This document shows, one piece after another, positions 1-10,700 of a stretch of DNA of 45,297 nt. The DNA is from Seison nebaliae. Its lineage: Eukaryota; Rotifera; Pararotatoria; Seisonacea; Seisonidae. Each line of letters begins with the position of its first letter. Positions within the stretch are counted from its first letter, which is position 1. The stretch covers positions 1 through 45,297 of the forward strand of contig JALJEE010000393.1 of the NCBI GenBank assembly GCA_023231475.1, in the 5' to 3' direction. The translations under genes were made by a program, and so were the position numbers. Under the pieces are notes generated by a model. The model searched no databases, had not been told where the DNA came from, and saw only the letters and a list, made by a program, of their open reading frames with translations.

Positions 1-4
1 AGGA

Positions 5-163
5 ATGCACACGTTCTCAATTAGTTTTATTGAAGGAAGTTGGTTTCTGATGAATGATCAATTTTCCTTTAAAATAATGGATATAGAAACATTCACAAAA
101 ATGTTAGCTAATGAAAGTGTCGACGGTATCTTACTTGAAAATGTCAGAACAATTTCCATTTGA
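5..163 (+). CDS. possible 3' end of a gene entering from the left edge
   Basis: An open frame runs from the left edge to a TGA at 161-163. The first ATG is at 5-7, which gives 52 residues ending ...LLENVRTISI. The window begins with AG, so this could equally be the start of a terminal exon that follows an acceptor at 1-2. Composition (acidic and hydrophobic residues mixed) looks protein-like, but no family is recognised and the frame is short enough to occur by chance. Confidence 0.25.
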   Translation: MHTFSISFIEGSWFLMNDQFSFKIMDIETFTKMLANESVDGILLENVRTISI

Positions 164-773
164 AATTCGCGTAATCATCACGGGGGAGATTATTCTTTCC
201 AATTATCCCAATCTCAATGTGAAAAAACAATTAGTTCAACTGTTAAGTTGTAAAGATGAAATAAATTTCATCCTTCTAAAATTATAATACTTCGTAATTC
301 AAATTCTGCCCTTTTAAAAATTTTTTAAAAGTTTTTTAGATAATTCCATTTTCCATCTTCCAAAAGAGATTTACCAATTTTTCAAAAAAAAATTGAAAAA
401 AAGTGAGAAATGCTCATTATATTTTCTTGATAAAAATTGTTCATATTGATCAAAATTTTTTGATTTTTTGAATATAGATTAACAATTAATAAGACATTGT
501 TGCTACATATTATTTTCAAAAATCTGTGCACTTTTTACTAGGCTCATAGGAATGCACATTTTGGCCTACAAACTGCACGAAAAGTATTTTTTCAGTATAT
601 GCAAAGTTGATGAAAATTTGCACATTGACGTTTTTGATGGTGGTCATTTCAATAAATCAAACCACGACTTAAAATAATTTTTCCGATAATACAAAAGTTA
701 ATGAGTACTTTATAATTTTTGATAGAAAAGTAAACCCGGTAACAAATGACTTTTTTTGTAATTTATGTAAATA
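164..773. other. non-coding spacer
   Basis: AT-rich sequence with A and T runs; no ORF, RNA gene or repeat recognised. Confidence 0.5.
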
Positions 774-1304
774 TTAGTAAAACAAAAACCAGTAATTGCA
801 GGAAAACTTTTTAATTATAAGGAAAATTTGAATTACACCACATGACCTTAGGTATCCAGTTAGTTTCAAATAACTGTCCGTTATAACATTTCCCGATTCT
901 ATTTGGCAAGCATGTGGATTTTGCCTATTTCGTGTTGCAGTTCCATATACAATTCCAGATCGACGGACTGCATTGAACAATTTCTTTACAATATCTTCAT
1001 TTATTTCTCTTCTTGGATCATTGAAATAATCGATAACTATAAGAAGTACATTAACAATTAGTTTAATCTTTGGATCATTGTCCCATCGAAGAAATAAATT
1101 GGATACTGATTTGACAGTCGAATTATATAGATCGTATGTGTTGTCAATAGTAGCTATTTTTTTGAGCTTTATATAAACTTCCTCAAGGCCGTAGTATTCA
1201 AATAGGGGTCCAACATAGAGGTCCAACCACTTTCCCATGCGATGTTTTAAAAATAGGTCCCAGCATATTTTAAAAACTTCCACAATTATTGGAAGGTCTT
1301 GCAT
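774..1304 (-). CDS. hypothetical protein, 176 aa
   Basis: An uninterrupted 176-codon frame in very AT-rich DNA is longer than expected by chance. It starts at an ATG (MQDLPIIVEVFKICWDLFLK) and has no obvious splice acceptor just upstream. The sequence is mostly helical-looking with an alternating hydrophobic pattern and a central WDNDPKIKLIVNVLLIVIDYF stretch. There is no signal peptide and no motif I can assign. The last 25 or so codons are weaker, and a donor could lie near 853, so the true C-terminus is uncertain. It could also be a decayed mobile-element ORF. Confidence 0.4.
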   Translation of the reverse strand: MQDLPIIVEVFKICWDLFLKHRMGKWLDLYVGPLFEYYGLEEVYIKLKKIATIDNTYDLYNSTVKSVSNLFLRWDNDPKIKLIVNVLLIVIDYFNDPRREINEDIVKKLFNAVRRSGIVYGTATRNRQNPHACQIESGNVITDSYLKLTGYLRSCGVIQIFLIIKKFSCNYWFLFY

Positions 1305-2242
1305 TATATTAACGCAAGCATAAAAAGATACTTCTTTTAATCTATTTGAAATAAAAGTTTGAAATCACTTTAAATATAAACATGTGTAGTTCGTCGATCT
1401 TATTTATGAGAAAGATATGGAAAGAAGATATATTCAAGATTTATTTCTCTGCATTTTTTTCAACCACGTTCCCCCTTTCTTGTGGTTTCCTTCTCATAGC
1501 TCGAGATACGACATAGGACAATAACGATTAATTATTATATTTATAATTCTTTAGCTCACAGCTACATCCGCCCACATTCTAAAATAGCTTCGTAACACAA
1601 ATTGCAGCAAAACCATTGGATGTGGTTGAGTTTCCGTTTCTTTTTAAGTTCGGTAAATGGCTGGTGATATCAACTGGTTTCACATTGCTGATTCCGCCAT
1701 AACAGTAGTTTCGTAAGTTGTAGAATAAGTATAATCCGATAAATAATAATCTTCCACGTACGAATAATTTGGTTGAAGATAAAAATAACGGTCTAAAGTG
1801 TATAATTCGGTTTAATATACCTCACCTACCAATTCTTAATAGACTTACTATGGTTAATAGTTCTAATTGTTAGGTTAATAGACCTGATTTAGCATTCAAC
1901 TGGGTGTGAACAACAGAATGATTCAAACGACTGTTATTTTTGTGCGTTCAATATAAATGATTGGGAGAAAAAGAACAAAAGTTATCCTGAAGTTCAATAT
2001 GTAGGAAGGGAAGAGGCTTGTGAGGAAAACTGGATGGAATTGTTGAAAATTTAAAGATCATTAGACGATGCACATAAGATTCGATGGTGATCAAGTGATG
2101 TTGTTATCATCGTTATTACACGTTTATGACAACTAAAGTCTTTATTTCCACGTTCATACACAGAGATGGAATTCGAATTTTATTCAACACTTATATATTA
2201 ATTCATCGAAAGTTTGAAAGTGATGGAATTGTTCTAATTGAA
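1305..2242. other. intergenic, between the hypothetical ORF and the kinase-like gene
   Basis: No exon or repeat recognised. The last part presumably holds the promoter and 5' UTR of the plus-strand gene that starts at 2243. A frame-compatible ATG exists at 2126, but its first 39 residues look unlike a leader. Confidence 0.45.
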
Positions 2243-3199
2243 ATGGATGTGAATATATTCGTTTTCTTCTTCATTTCGATTTGCTTGCGGGTTGATTCCA
2301 TCAAATTGAAACGGAAAGAAAAAAATGAAACTTCGGACAAAGTTCAACCACATCTACTGCCATTCCCTCACACTCTCTTCCACAATCCTTATGTTGAGAT
2401 GAATGATCTGGTAGCGAGTTATAATCCTACTGACAATTCTTACAGTTATAAATGGAGGAATTCAATGAGTAATGAGAGAGTTATGTTGAAACCGATGTTA
2501 CTTCACTCTTTGTTGAAGTTACAAAGTTCAGTTAAACTCTTTAATTTTGGGAAAGTATTCTTATCAGAATATCGATTAGATACGACTGATAAGAATGTCG
2601 CTTATGAGAAGATACCGACGACATTTAAACCACTTCACATGTTCGTCATATCGATGTGGAGAGAAAAAATGAGTCATCGATTAGCTTTCATTTATTCGTT
2701 AGCTATTCGATTGACGAATGCCATCGGGAGAATGCACATGTTAGGCTTCCTTCATTGTAATATTCGAATGCATTATGTCCATGTGGAATTGGCAGGAAAT
2801 ACAGTGAAAGTGGAAAAATTGATATTGGCCAATTTATTTAGTGCTCATTTATTCGATGGTTCAGGTCGTTATCATCGACCGAATTGTCATCGACAAACGG
2901 ATTATTGTTCCGCTTCCAAAATCATAATCGGTCTTATGAAACATCTATTTGCAGACGCTCGATTAATGTTAGAGATATTTGAAGAGGAATATGAGAAAGA
3001 TTATTCATTCGATGTCTTAAAACAAACGAAAGGATTCCATGTAAATGAAGAAGAAATATTCGAATATATGAGTGAAAGAAATCAATATTTATTAACAAGA
3101 CAATTAACCGCCAATCGAACACTATCGAACAGGAATAAAATGTTGTTGGAATATATCCATATTTTATCATCATCATGTTCTGATTATCCATTAATTTAA
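2243..3199 (+). CDS. secreted or luminal kinase-like protein (probable pseudokinase)
   Basis: Single-exon gene of 318 residues if started at the ATG at 2243. I prefer this start over the in-frame ATG at 2126 because it gives a signal peptide (MDVNIFVFFFISICLRVDS). Residues about 150-240 follow the protein-kinase C-lobe pattern: helix E-like SLAIRLTNAIGRMHMLGFLH, then HCNIRMHYVHV at the place of the catalytic loop HRDLKxxNxxx. Later TDYCSASKIIIGL (about 219-231) sits where kinases have tDxWSxGxxxxeL. The catalytic Asp of HRD is Asn (H171-C-N173) and no DFG is present (VEKLILANLF instead). No glycine loop or VAIK lysine is evident. Inference: a catalytically dead kinase fold in the secretory pathway. 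The stop lies 14 bp from the convergent SAC3 gene's stop. Confidence 0.7.
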   Translation: MDVNIFVFFFISICLRVDSIKLKRKEKNETSDKVQPHLLPFPHTLFHNPYVEMNDLVASYNPTDNSYSYKWRNSMSNERVMLKPMLLHSLLKLQSSVKLFNFGKVFLSEYRLDTTDKNVAYEKIPTTFKPLHMFVISMWREKMSHRLAFIYSLAIRLTNAIGRMHMLGFLHCNIRMHYVHVELAGNTVKVEKLILANLFSAHLFDGSGRYHRPNCHRQTDYCSASKIIIGLMKHLFADARLMLEIFEEEYEKDYSFDVLKQTKGFHVNEEEIFEYMSERNQYLLTRQLTANRTLSNRNKMLLEYIHILSSSCSDYPLI

Positions 3200-3213
3200 T
3201 TAAAAATAATAAT

Positions 3214-6200
3214 TTACATCATTAACGTTGATTCTTCATGTAAGAGATCGCGAATATCTTCCGATATCGGATCATTATCAATCACCGTTTCATTGATTTC
3301 ATCTAACAATTCGTCAGTTACTGTCACAATATTATAATTCTCTTCCATCATTTCCTCATCGTCACAATCTTCATCATTATCATCAATAATTGATGATTGA
3401 TAAAATTTGACATAGTCAACATTATCGTTTGTGTCGATAGGAGTTTGAAGGAATTTATCATTATTCACATTCTCCGATAATTCGATCAATCCACTCAGGA
3501 ATTGACTGATTGACAATGAGAAATCAGTTAATAAAATTGACGATATTCTCTCATCTTCCATATCGTCATCATTATTATCAGATTGATTATCGAAGAAGAA
3601 TTGACGAAATTCAAATTCTTTTAATGTCTCATTAAAAAACATAAGCGTAATGGATTCATTGAAAATTGGATGAATTTGTTTGTGGGATGATATTTCGTAA
3701 AATAATCGAATGTACATCGAATAAGCTAAATCGAATAATTTCGATTCCATAATTTCGTAATATTGGAGGAATTCTTGAAAATAACGAAATCGTTTCCGTT
3801 GCTCTTCTACCAATCGATTCATGTTGTTACAATTCTTGATGAAATATTCCGTGAATATTCTCGCTTCATAAATGAACCATTGGAACGACGCTTCACCGTT
3901 CACATTCATTTTCCATATTTCATTCATTTTCCTGATGAATTCTTTGTAGTTGTTCCCTATCTCATCTAATAATTCTTCGAAAATTTTCAACATTTCCAAA
4001 CTATTTTTCACTTTATCAAATAATCGAGGTTTAGGTCGGGGAAAATATTCGTCCAACATTTGGATACTTTTTATCGAATTTGTCATTGTCTCGTAATCAT
4101 CGAATCGATAATTTGGATCGTTTGGTTTGAATACGTTAATCACTGGCATACTACAAATTAATTTGACTAACATGTCCAACATTTGTCGGAAATACGTGCT
4201 CTGATATTTGGTGGTGGTGAAAGTGTGAAATTGACAAACATTGATTTCCGTCATTTGTTTCCTGATTTTCTGATGAATAATGAGTGAAATTAATTCGAAA
4301 ATATTTAGAGTATTTTCCGAAGAAATAATTATTGGAATTCGATGATTCGACAAAGTTGATGATTGTGATGGAATTTTATCATATTCGTGTAACATCTGAT
4401 TAATCGATTGATTTGATTGATAAGATTTCTGTTGAATTTTACTCTCTTCCATTATCTCCAAAATTAATTGATGGAACATTTCTTGTTCATTTTGATTTTC
4501 GTGAAAAAATTGAATGGAAATTCGATCGATTAAATGTTTCAATAAAATTTTCAACATTTCATTATTCTCATTTCCATTTTCATTATCATCATTCATCAGA
4601 ATATTCATATCTTCCAAATTGAAATATTTGAGGAAAGCCGAATAAAATGTCAAAATAAATAATCGTTTCAAATTATTTATATTTTTATTTAATTTGCTTT
4701 CTTCTTTAATGAAAATTAATAATTGTAATTTTGGTAAAGTTTTTATCAAGAATTCCAATTGGACATATGGATCCATAGAATAACCAGAAGAATTATTCCC
4801 AAAACATGAATTGAGCAAATAAGGAAATATCCATCGTTTCATTTGACAACACAAACAAGTGGACATATCGATAATAATCATTAAATTCTCCTTCCGTCGA
4901 GTATTGAACGACATTTCATTGTTCTTATATAAATTTGAATAATTCGATTGATGATTCATAAGAATAATATCCGTCGTCTCATATCGATAAAGAATGAGAT
5001 TTTTGTACGAATAATCTTCAGTGAATTGTACAGATGGATATGATTCATCTCTATCATTCATTTGCATTTCCATTTCGTCATCGAAAATTCCATACGAAAC
5101 GGTTTTTTTCCGTTTTTTTATCACATCAATCTCATCACCTTTCAACTTACCTAACAAATGAGAGAATAGAACGAACAATTTCCGATTCAATTTTTCCACA
5201 ATTTTCGATGTCGTCGAAATTAGGGAGAATTGTCTCAATGAAATTAAATCGACAGAATCGATATCGAATTTGGGAAAAGATAATTTCAATTCTTTAAATA
5301 ATTCCCGATCCATCGTCTTTTGTCGTTTCTTCTCGTCAACATAATTCTTCCAATTATTGAATGAACTAGAAAGTAATCTCATTCGATCGAATTCGATGGC
5401 TGTACATTGAAGTAATTTTCCTGATGATAATTGAATTAATTCGATATCGATAATTTCTTCGATAATGATGGAAATGATATCATCAATAATCTTCCATTTA
5501 TCTTCTTCATTATCATTCGATGATATCAGATCTGTATCACTATTAATTTTTTCAATTATTTTTCCTTCACTTGAATTCTTCAATAAAGCTTGTGTTCTCT
5601 CATTGATCAATTTACTGTTGGTGAGAGTATGTTGAAGTGCCACATTATTCTCATGATGAAATGATTCATCACCAATTCGAATATCATTATTAAATATTAA
5701 ATTATTTTCAGAAATATTTGTCGTCACTTTTTTCCGTCCAAAAATCGATTGTGCCATAAATTTCGTTTTATTCTCATTTTTATCACTTTGAATCGCTTCA
5801 GCAAATTGTATTTTATCCATAGTTGATCGTTTCCGTCTATCTATAGGAAAAATGGGATTTCGTTCTTTAAATAAATTATCATCTAATGAAATTAATTTCA
5901 TCAATTCCACATAAACTTCATCTGGTTCCAATGACGCTTTCCCCATCGAATCTTCCATGGAGAAATATTGAGAAATTTTTTCATTATTTTCAAATAATTT
6001 TTTCTCACATAATCTCTTACTTCTCCACCGTTTCAACGGTTCTTCTTGATCTGATGGTGGTTCAGTGAAGAAATCATAACGGAACGAAATCGAATCTTCC
6101 AACATCAAATCGACTCCTTTCGATGAGATGAGTTTGAATAAAGCCAAAAATTGTGTCAATTGATCGATAGAATCGAAGAAAAAAGTATCGTAAACTTGAC

Positions 6201-7299
6201 TCAATGGAATGAGAGCAGAAGCGGTACGAGTAGAAATTATGATATTTTTCAATATTTCATAACGGATATAATAGAAATATTGATGGATTATACACGATTG
6301 GAAAAGAGTGACAGAATCCGATTCGATCAGACGAAAAAATCTTGACCAATTTTTTGTAAAATATAATTGTTTCAATTCTAATGCCAATTGAACGGGAGGT
6401 GAAGACAAGAGAAATTTATATCTTTCTTTCGACATCTTTCTCAAATCATTAAATGGTTGTGTGACTGATGGTAATTCTTGGAGTATTCGATATGAGAACA
6501 TTTCGTCTTCATTATAACCATGATTAATACCGTTCTTATGATTCGTCTTTTTCCAAGAATCATCATAAATGTCTTTTAATGATTTTAAAGTTTTATCCAA
6601 ATTCTCTTTATTTAATTGATAATCAAATGCTTTGAATTCACTCTCGTCACGATAACGAGCCGCACACCAAATATGGAATCGGACACACATCTCCAGCATA
6701 TTCGCGGCCATCACATCAGCAGTAACGGCACTTTGTTGTGTGAGATCTTTACGAATGGCTCGTGTTCGTGACCAAATAAAAGTGTACCATTCATGAATTC
6801 CACCAAGTGATGGTTGACCACCAACATGTTTAAGAACATGTTTCAAAGTTCGATGAAGAACAGGAACTGGACGCAAATCTGATGGTTGCGCAATATCTTG
6901 ATCGGCAGCTGATCGAATGAAATCTTTCACCATCAAATCATCTGATAATTCCCAAGAATTCGTCAATTGATCATATGATTTCTCATAGATACTATGTACT
7001 GACTCTCGATAACGTTGTTGACGCTCCTTCAATGGACACATGTCACTGCACATTCCATGCACTTTCTCGATTTTCATGGTACTGGGAACGGATAATGGAT
7101 GATCATCTCCATTCTCTTCATTTCCAGTCATACCATAATTACTGAACTTAAATAACGAAGAAGAAGTCGATTCATTGGTACGGAATTTCCCGGAAATATT
7201 CGAATCGATCGTGGAAGACTGCTCGTCATTGAACGTGGATCTATGAAAGATACTATTATTCGAATTATTTGTTATCCCATTCATTCGACTCGAGAACAT
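3214..7299 (-). CDS. SAC3/GANP-domain protein (mRNA export, TREX-2 type)
   Basis: Intronless 1361-codon gene. The SAC3/GANP domain spans about residues 80-400. It opens with HGMCSDMCPLKERQQRYRE (the family C-x-D-M-C-P-x-x-E-R motif) and continues with FIRSAADQDIAQPSDLRP, WYTFIWSRTRAIRKDLTQQS and a CVRFHIWCAARY block, all typical of metazoan GANP/MCM3AP and yeast Sac3. In that family the domain scaffolds TREX-2 (with PCID2/Thp1 and DSS1) at the nuclear pore and links transcription to mRNA export. The N-terminal 75 residues are Ser/Asn-rich; I see no FG repeats. The C-terminal half is long, charged and helical (possible centrin- and ENY2-binding region, not demonstrated) and ends in acidic clusters (NDDDMEDE; DDNDEDCDDEEMMEEN). 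The start is the first ATG; a 28-bp minisatellite begins about 120 bp upstream. It converges with the kinase-like gene. Confidence 0.88.
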   Translation of the reverse strand: MFSSRMNGITNNSNNSIFHRSTFNDEQSSTIDSNISGKFRTNESTSSSLFKFSNYGMTGNEENGDDHPLSVPSTMKIEKVHGMCSDMCPLKERQQRYRESVHSIYEKSYDQLTNSWELSDDLMVKDFIRSAADQDIAQPSDLRPVPVLHRTLKHVLKHVGGQPSLGGIHEWYTFIWSRTRAIRKDLTQQSAVTADVMAANMLEMCVRFHIWCAARYRDESEFKAFDYQLNKENLDKTLKSLKDIYDDSWKKTNHKNGINHGYNEDEMFSYRILQELPSVTQPFNDLRKMSKERYKFLLSSPPVQLALELKQLYFTKNWSRFFRLIESDSVTLFQSCIIHQYFYYIRYEILKNIIISTRTASALIPLSQVYDTFFFDSIDQLTQFLALFKLISSKGVDLMLEDSISFRYDFFTEPPSDQEEPLKRWRSKRLCEKKLFENNEKISQYFSMEDSMGKASLEPDEVYVELMKLISLDDNLFKERNPIFPIDRRKRSTMDKIQFAEAIQSDKNENKTKFMAQSIFGRKKVTTNISENNLIFNNDIRIGDESFHHENNVALQHTLTNSKLINERTQALLKNSSEGKIIEKINSDTDLISSNDNEEDKWKIIDDIISIIIEEIIDIELIQLSSGKLLQCTAIEFDRMRLLSSSFNNWKNYVDEKKRQKTMDRELFKELKLSFPKFDIDSVDLISLRQFSLISTTSKIVEKLNRKLFVLFSHLLGKLKGDEIDVIKKRKKTVSYGIFDDEMEMQMNDRDESYPSVQFTEDYSYKNLILYRYETTDIILMNHQSNYSNLYKNNEMSFNTRRKENLMIIIDMSTCLCCQMKRWIFPYLLNSCFGNNSSGYSMDPYVQLEFLIKTLPKLQLLIFIKEESKLNKNINNLKRLFILTFYSAFLKYFNLEDMNILMNDDNENGNENNEMLKILLKHLIDRISIQFFHENQNEQEMFHQLILEIMEESKIQQKSYQSNQSINQMLHEYDKIPSQSSTLSNHRIPIIISSENTLNIFELISLIIHQKIRKQMTEINVCQFHTFTTTKYQSTYFRQMLDMLVKLICSMPVINVFKPNDPNYRFDDYETMTNSIKSIQMLDEYFPRPKPRLFDKVKNSLEMLKIFEELLDEIGNNYKEFIRKMNEIWKMNVNGEASFQWFIYEARIFTEYFIKNCNNMNRLVEEQRKRFRYFQEFLQYYEIMESKLFDLAYSMYIRLFYEISSHKQIHPIFNESITLMFFNETLKEFEFRQFFFDNQSDNNDDDMEDERISSILLTDFSLSISQFLSGLIELSENVNNDKFLQTPIDTNDNVDYVKFYQSSIIDDNDEDCDDEEMMEENYNIVTVTDELLDEINETVIDNDPISEDIRDLLHEESTLMM

Positions 7300-7420
7300 T
7301 TTTTTAGGGAAAGCTCAAATTTCAAATTTTGACGCTTTCATCTTAATCACCTATATTATTGCACAAAATTTTTTCCATCCTGAATTTTGCTGACGGAAAT
7401 CATTTAATTTGAGAATTTTA

Positions 7421-7796
7421 CGAAAATTAAATGAAAATTAAATGAAAATTTGTGAATTTTGAAAATTTAACGAACATTATGAAGTTTTGAAAATTTAATG
7501 AAAATTTTTGAGTTTTAAAAATTTAATGAAAATTTTTGACTTTTAAAAATTTAATGAAAATTTTTGACTTTTGAAAATTTAATGAAAATTTTTGAGTTTT
7601 GAAAATTTAATGAAAATTTTTGAGTTTTGAAAATTTAATGAAAATTTTTGAGTTTTGAAAATTTTATGAAAATTTTTGAGTTTTGAAAATTTTATGAAAA
7701 TTTTTGAGTTTTGAAAATTTAATGAAAATTTTTGAGTTTTGAAAATTTAATGAAAATTTTTGAGTTTTGAAAATTTAATGAAAATTTTTGAGTTTG
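7421..7796. repeat. 28-bp minisatellite, about 11 clean copies plus degenerate flank
   Basis: From about 7498 to 7796 a 28-bp unit repeats in register about 11 times. One half is ATGAAAATTTTTGA and the other half GTTTTGAAAATTTA. Variation is limited to GAG/GAC, TTTTG/TTTTA and ATTTA/ATTTT. The proximal 75 bp (7421-7497) hold more diverged copies. The unit carries two A4T3-5 tracts, so it may be intrinsically curved. It sits in the 5' flank of the SAC3 gene. Confidence 0.9.
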
Positions 7797-10700
7797 AGAT
7801 GGAAAAAAGTTGGAGTGCTTATTTTGTTGATGAAATATCAGAAAGAAATTAATTTAATGATAATGGTAAATTTACGATGAAGTGAATTTATTAATGGAAT
7901 AAAAAGAAAATAAAAACCGTAATAAAAAACGATCTATTCTGAGAAGGAATCGTAAATTTAACACACTTTCTTCATTAGTGAGGAAAAGTTTCGTTGAAGG
8001 AGAAGTTTCCTAGCACTAAATTCACTTATCACATTAACGATAAAGTTGTTACTATTCAGACATTTGCTTTCAATCCGAAGATTAATCAATGCAATCGATT
8101 TCCCTCCTCAACTCATTGTTGCATAAAATAATAATGTTGTTGTTGTGCTTGTTGCAGATGTATCTAATTAACATTATATGACATGATATAAATCAGTTGG
8201 AAGGCGAATGATTCCTTATAGATTTCCTAATTCTCAATTTTCTTACTTTTAATTTCTCATGTTTACATTGACATTCCTTCTCAACACCTTCACTTCTAAC
8301 TTTCTTCTTCCCAATAACTTTTCCCAGTAACATGTGAAGAGTTGTGATGGAAGGTTACCGAATCTATCAGGTCGCTTTATGGGGATTAGTTCTTCTTCAC
8401 TATCATTATCTGATATGAATTCTTTTCTCAATGACATAAATTCCTCTAGCAATTCTCACAGTTCATTTACCTTCCATTATCAAGTGTGGAAAAATAAACA
8501 TAAATAATAATGAAAATAATCAGATTTAAAAATCTGCATATTTTCGTTGGTTTAGTTAAGAACGAAGAGGAAGGGAGAGAAAGTTCACAATTGGTATATG
8601 AGGAGTGTGCATTCCACCTTCAACATTTTGGAGAAAATACCTATTATTCTTATTCTCTCTCAAACTGAATTGATATGATAATGATTTTCGAATCTTTTCG
8701 TAATTGTTCCATCAACTCTGTCAGTGATGAGTAGAACTATTAATCTTCATTAGTATTCATAAGAGAATTGGTTTGTATGAGAGTTATCAATAAATTTGAA
8801 TAACTTCCTCCTTCACTCCGACGGGAACTGAGAAAATAAGTTGACGTTCGACAATTAAACGACGATTCTTTATCTATTTAGTCGAATATTTCTGCTGAAA
8901 TTGAGAAATTTAACAAATATTTCCAAGAAGTTGAAACGGAAGAGAAAACCTCACAGCAACTCACTCTAGCAAAAAAAATAAAGAATGCTGATTAGTGAAT
9001 GAGTATGAATGATGGAACGGAAAGAATCAATAACTGATGATTTGCATCTGTAATTCGGACATGTAAAATTTGCGGCGTACTGATACAGTTATTTCTCATG
9101 AAAACGAGCGGATGAGGAAACCATTTGACTGTCGAGGAAATACATATTTCATTACGACATGTTATATATGGTGGATGAGGGAATAGAATGATCCATTTAT
9201 ATGATACATCTAATTTGTCCATTCATCTCAATTCGACTCATTCACTCCATTCAATTCGTGATGATAAGTCCATATAAAAATTCTCAACATTTCTCATCCC
9301 ATACAATGTGTGGTTAATGTGATGGTTTTTTAGATGGAAAGTGGTCATTTCTCATTTGCACATTTACGACTTCGAATTTAAATAGATTCGGGTAAGAAAT
9401 GTTCTGATTCGTGTCAGATATTTTATGTGTCAGTAACTAATGTCTCCAGTCAACGACTCCCCGTCGTTTACAGGTATCTCAAAGGAATTTCAATTTCCTC
9501 TTCCATTTCTAATCATGTTAATTAGTTGGGAAAGGAAAAATTTCTTATCAGACAAAATAGAAATTGATATTATTGATAAATGTTTGTTGGAGAAATTTCA
9601 CACCAGACAATGTGCGAAATTTAATTTGTTCCTCCAAATTTGTCTCCTATCGAAATTGTGTGAATTCATTGATGGACAATGACCAATTTCTTTCATTCCG
9701 GACTAATAATAATAATAAATTAATATGTACCGTTTAATTATCGATAAGTCAAAATATCATCGAAGTCAACAACGTTGATGGATTGGGAAATAAATTGACG
9801 ATTGTGCTAATGACGAATGGAGAAAGAATGACAAATTAAAGTTCTTTCTTTCATTGACATTAAGAACTATTTGTTCAAGTTGTCGTTGTTGTTATTGAGT
9901 TAGAATTTTCATGTTTTAGCTGTTCTTCATTTTCGTCAAAATTACCATTATGTCGTTACGCTCGTTAAACATAAACTATCAATTTCTTTTATTATGTAAA
10001 TGACATGGCGACATGTACTCACTCATCAAAATTGCGGGAAATGAAAATTTCTTCTCATCGTGTAATTACAATAAAAAAAATGATGATGAGTACATCATCA
10101 TTAGTATCTTCATTCTACAATCAAATTTCTCTAAATGATGATCCAAGAGAAATTACCATCAATCGATCCGTCGAAAATGAAAAAATAATACAGATTCAAT
10201 CTATGTTACTCTATTAGTTTCTTTTCATTCAAATTATCATCTTGCAAGATTTTTATTGAGAAGAAAAAATAAATATTTGAAGAAATTATTTATCTTCATT
10301 TGAATATGATAAGAATCTTCTTTCGCTAATTTAAAGAGTGGCGAATAATTGCGTGTTGGGGAGAGGATATCTTATCTTAACTTAACTTTGCTCATGCAAA
10401 TTGAGCAACAAGTTTATCCATTCCATATCCATAACGTTCGATTCGGATTTTCCATTATATGGTAATTGAAATTTCGTGACGAAGACAATTATGGTCTTGA
10501 CCAACGGTCAATTTAATCGTAATACATCTTCTCTTCCGATTGGGGATGGGGGTGGATGGAAAAGTTTGACCTAATTATTATTGATTGTGTTCTTTAAAAT
10601 TCTGATTTTCTTCATTCGTTCAATCAGCGGACTAATAACGTGCGATCGATGAACATTAGATAAGTAGTAGATCCGATTTGTTGATGGTGCACAATGTGTG

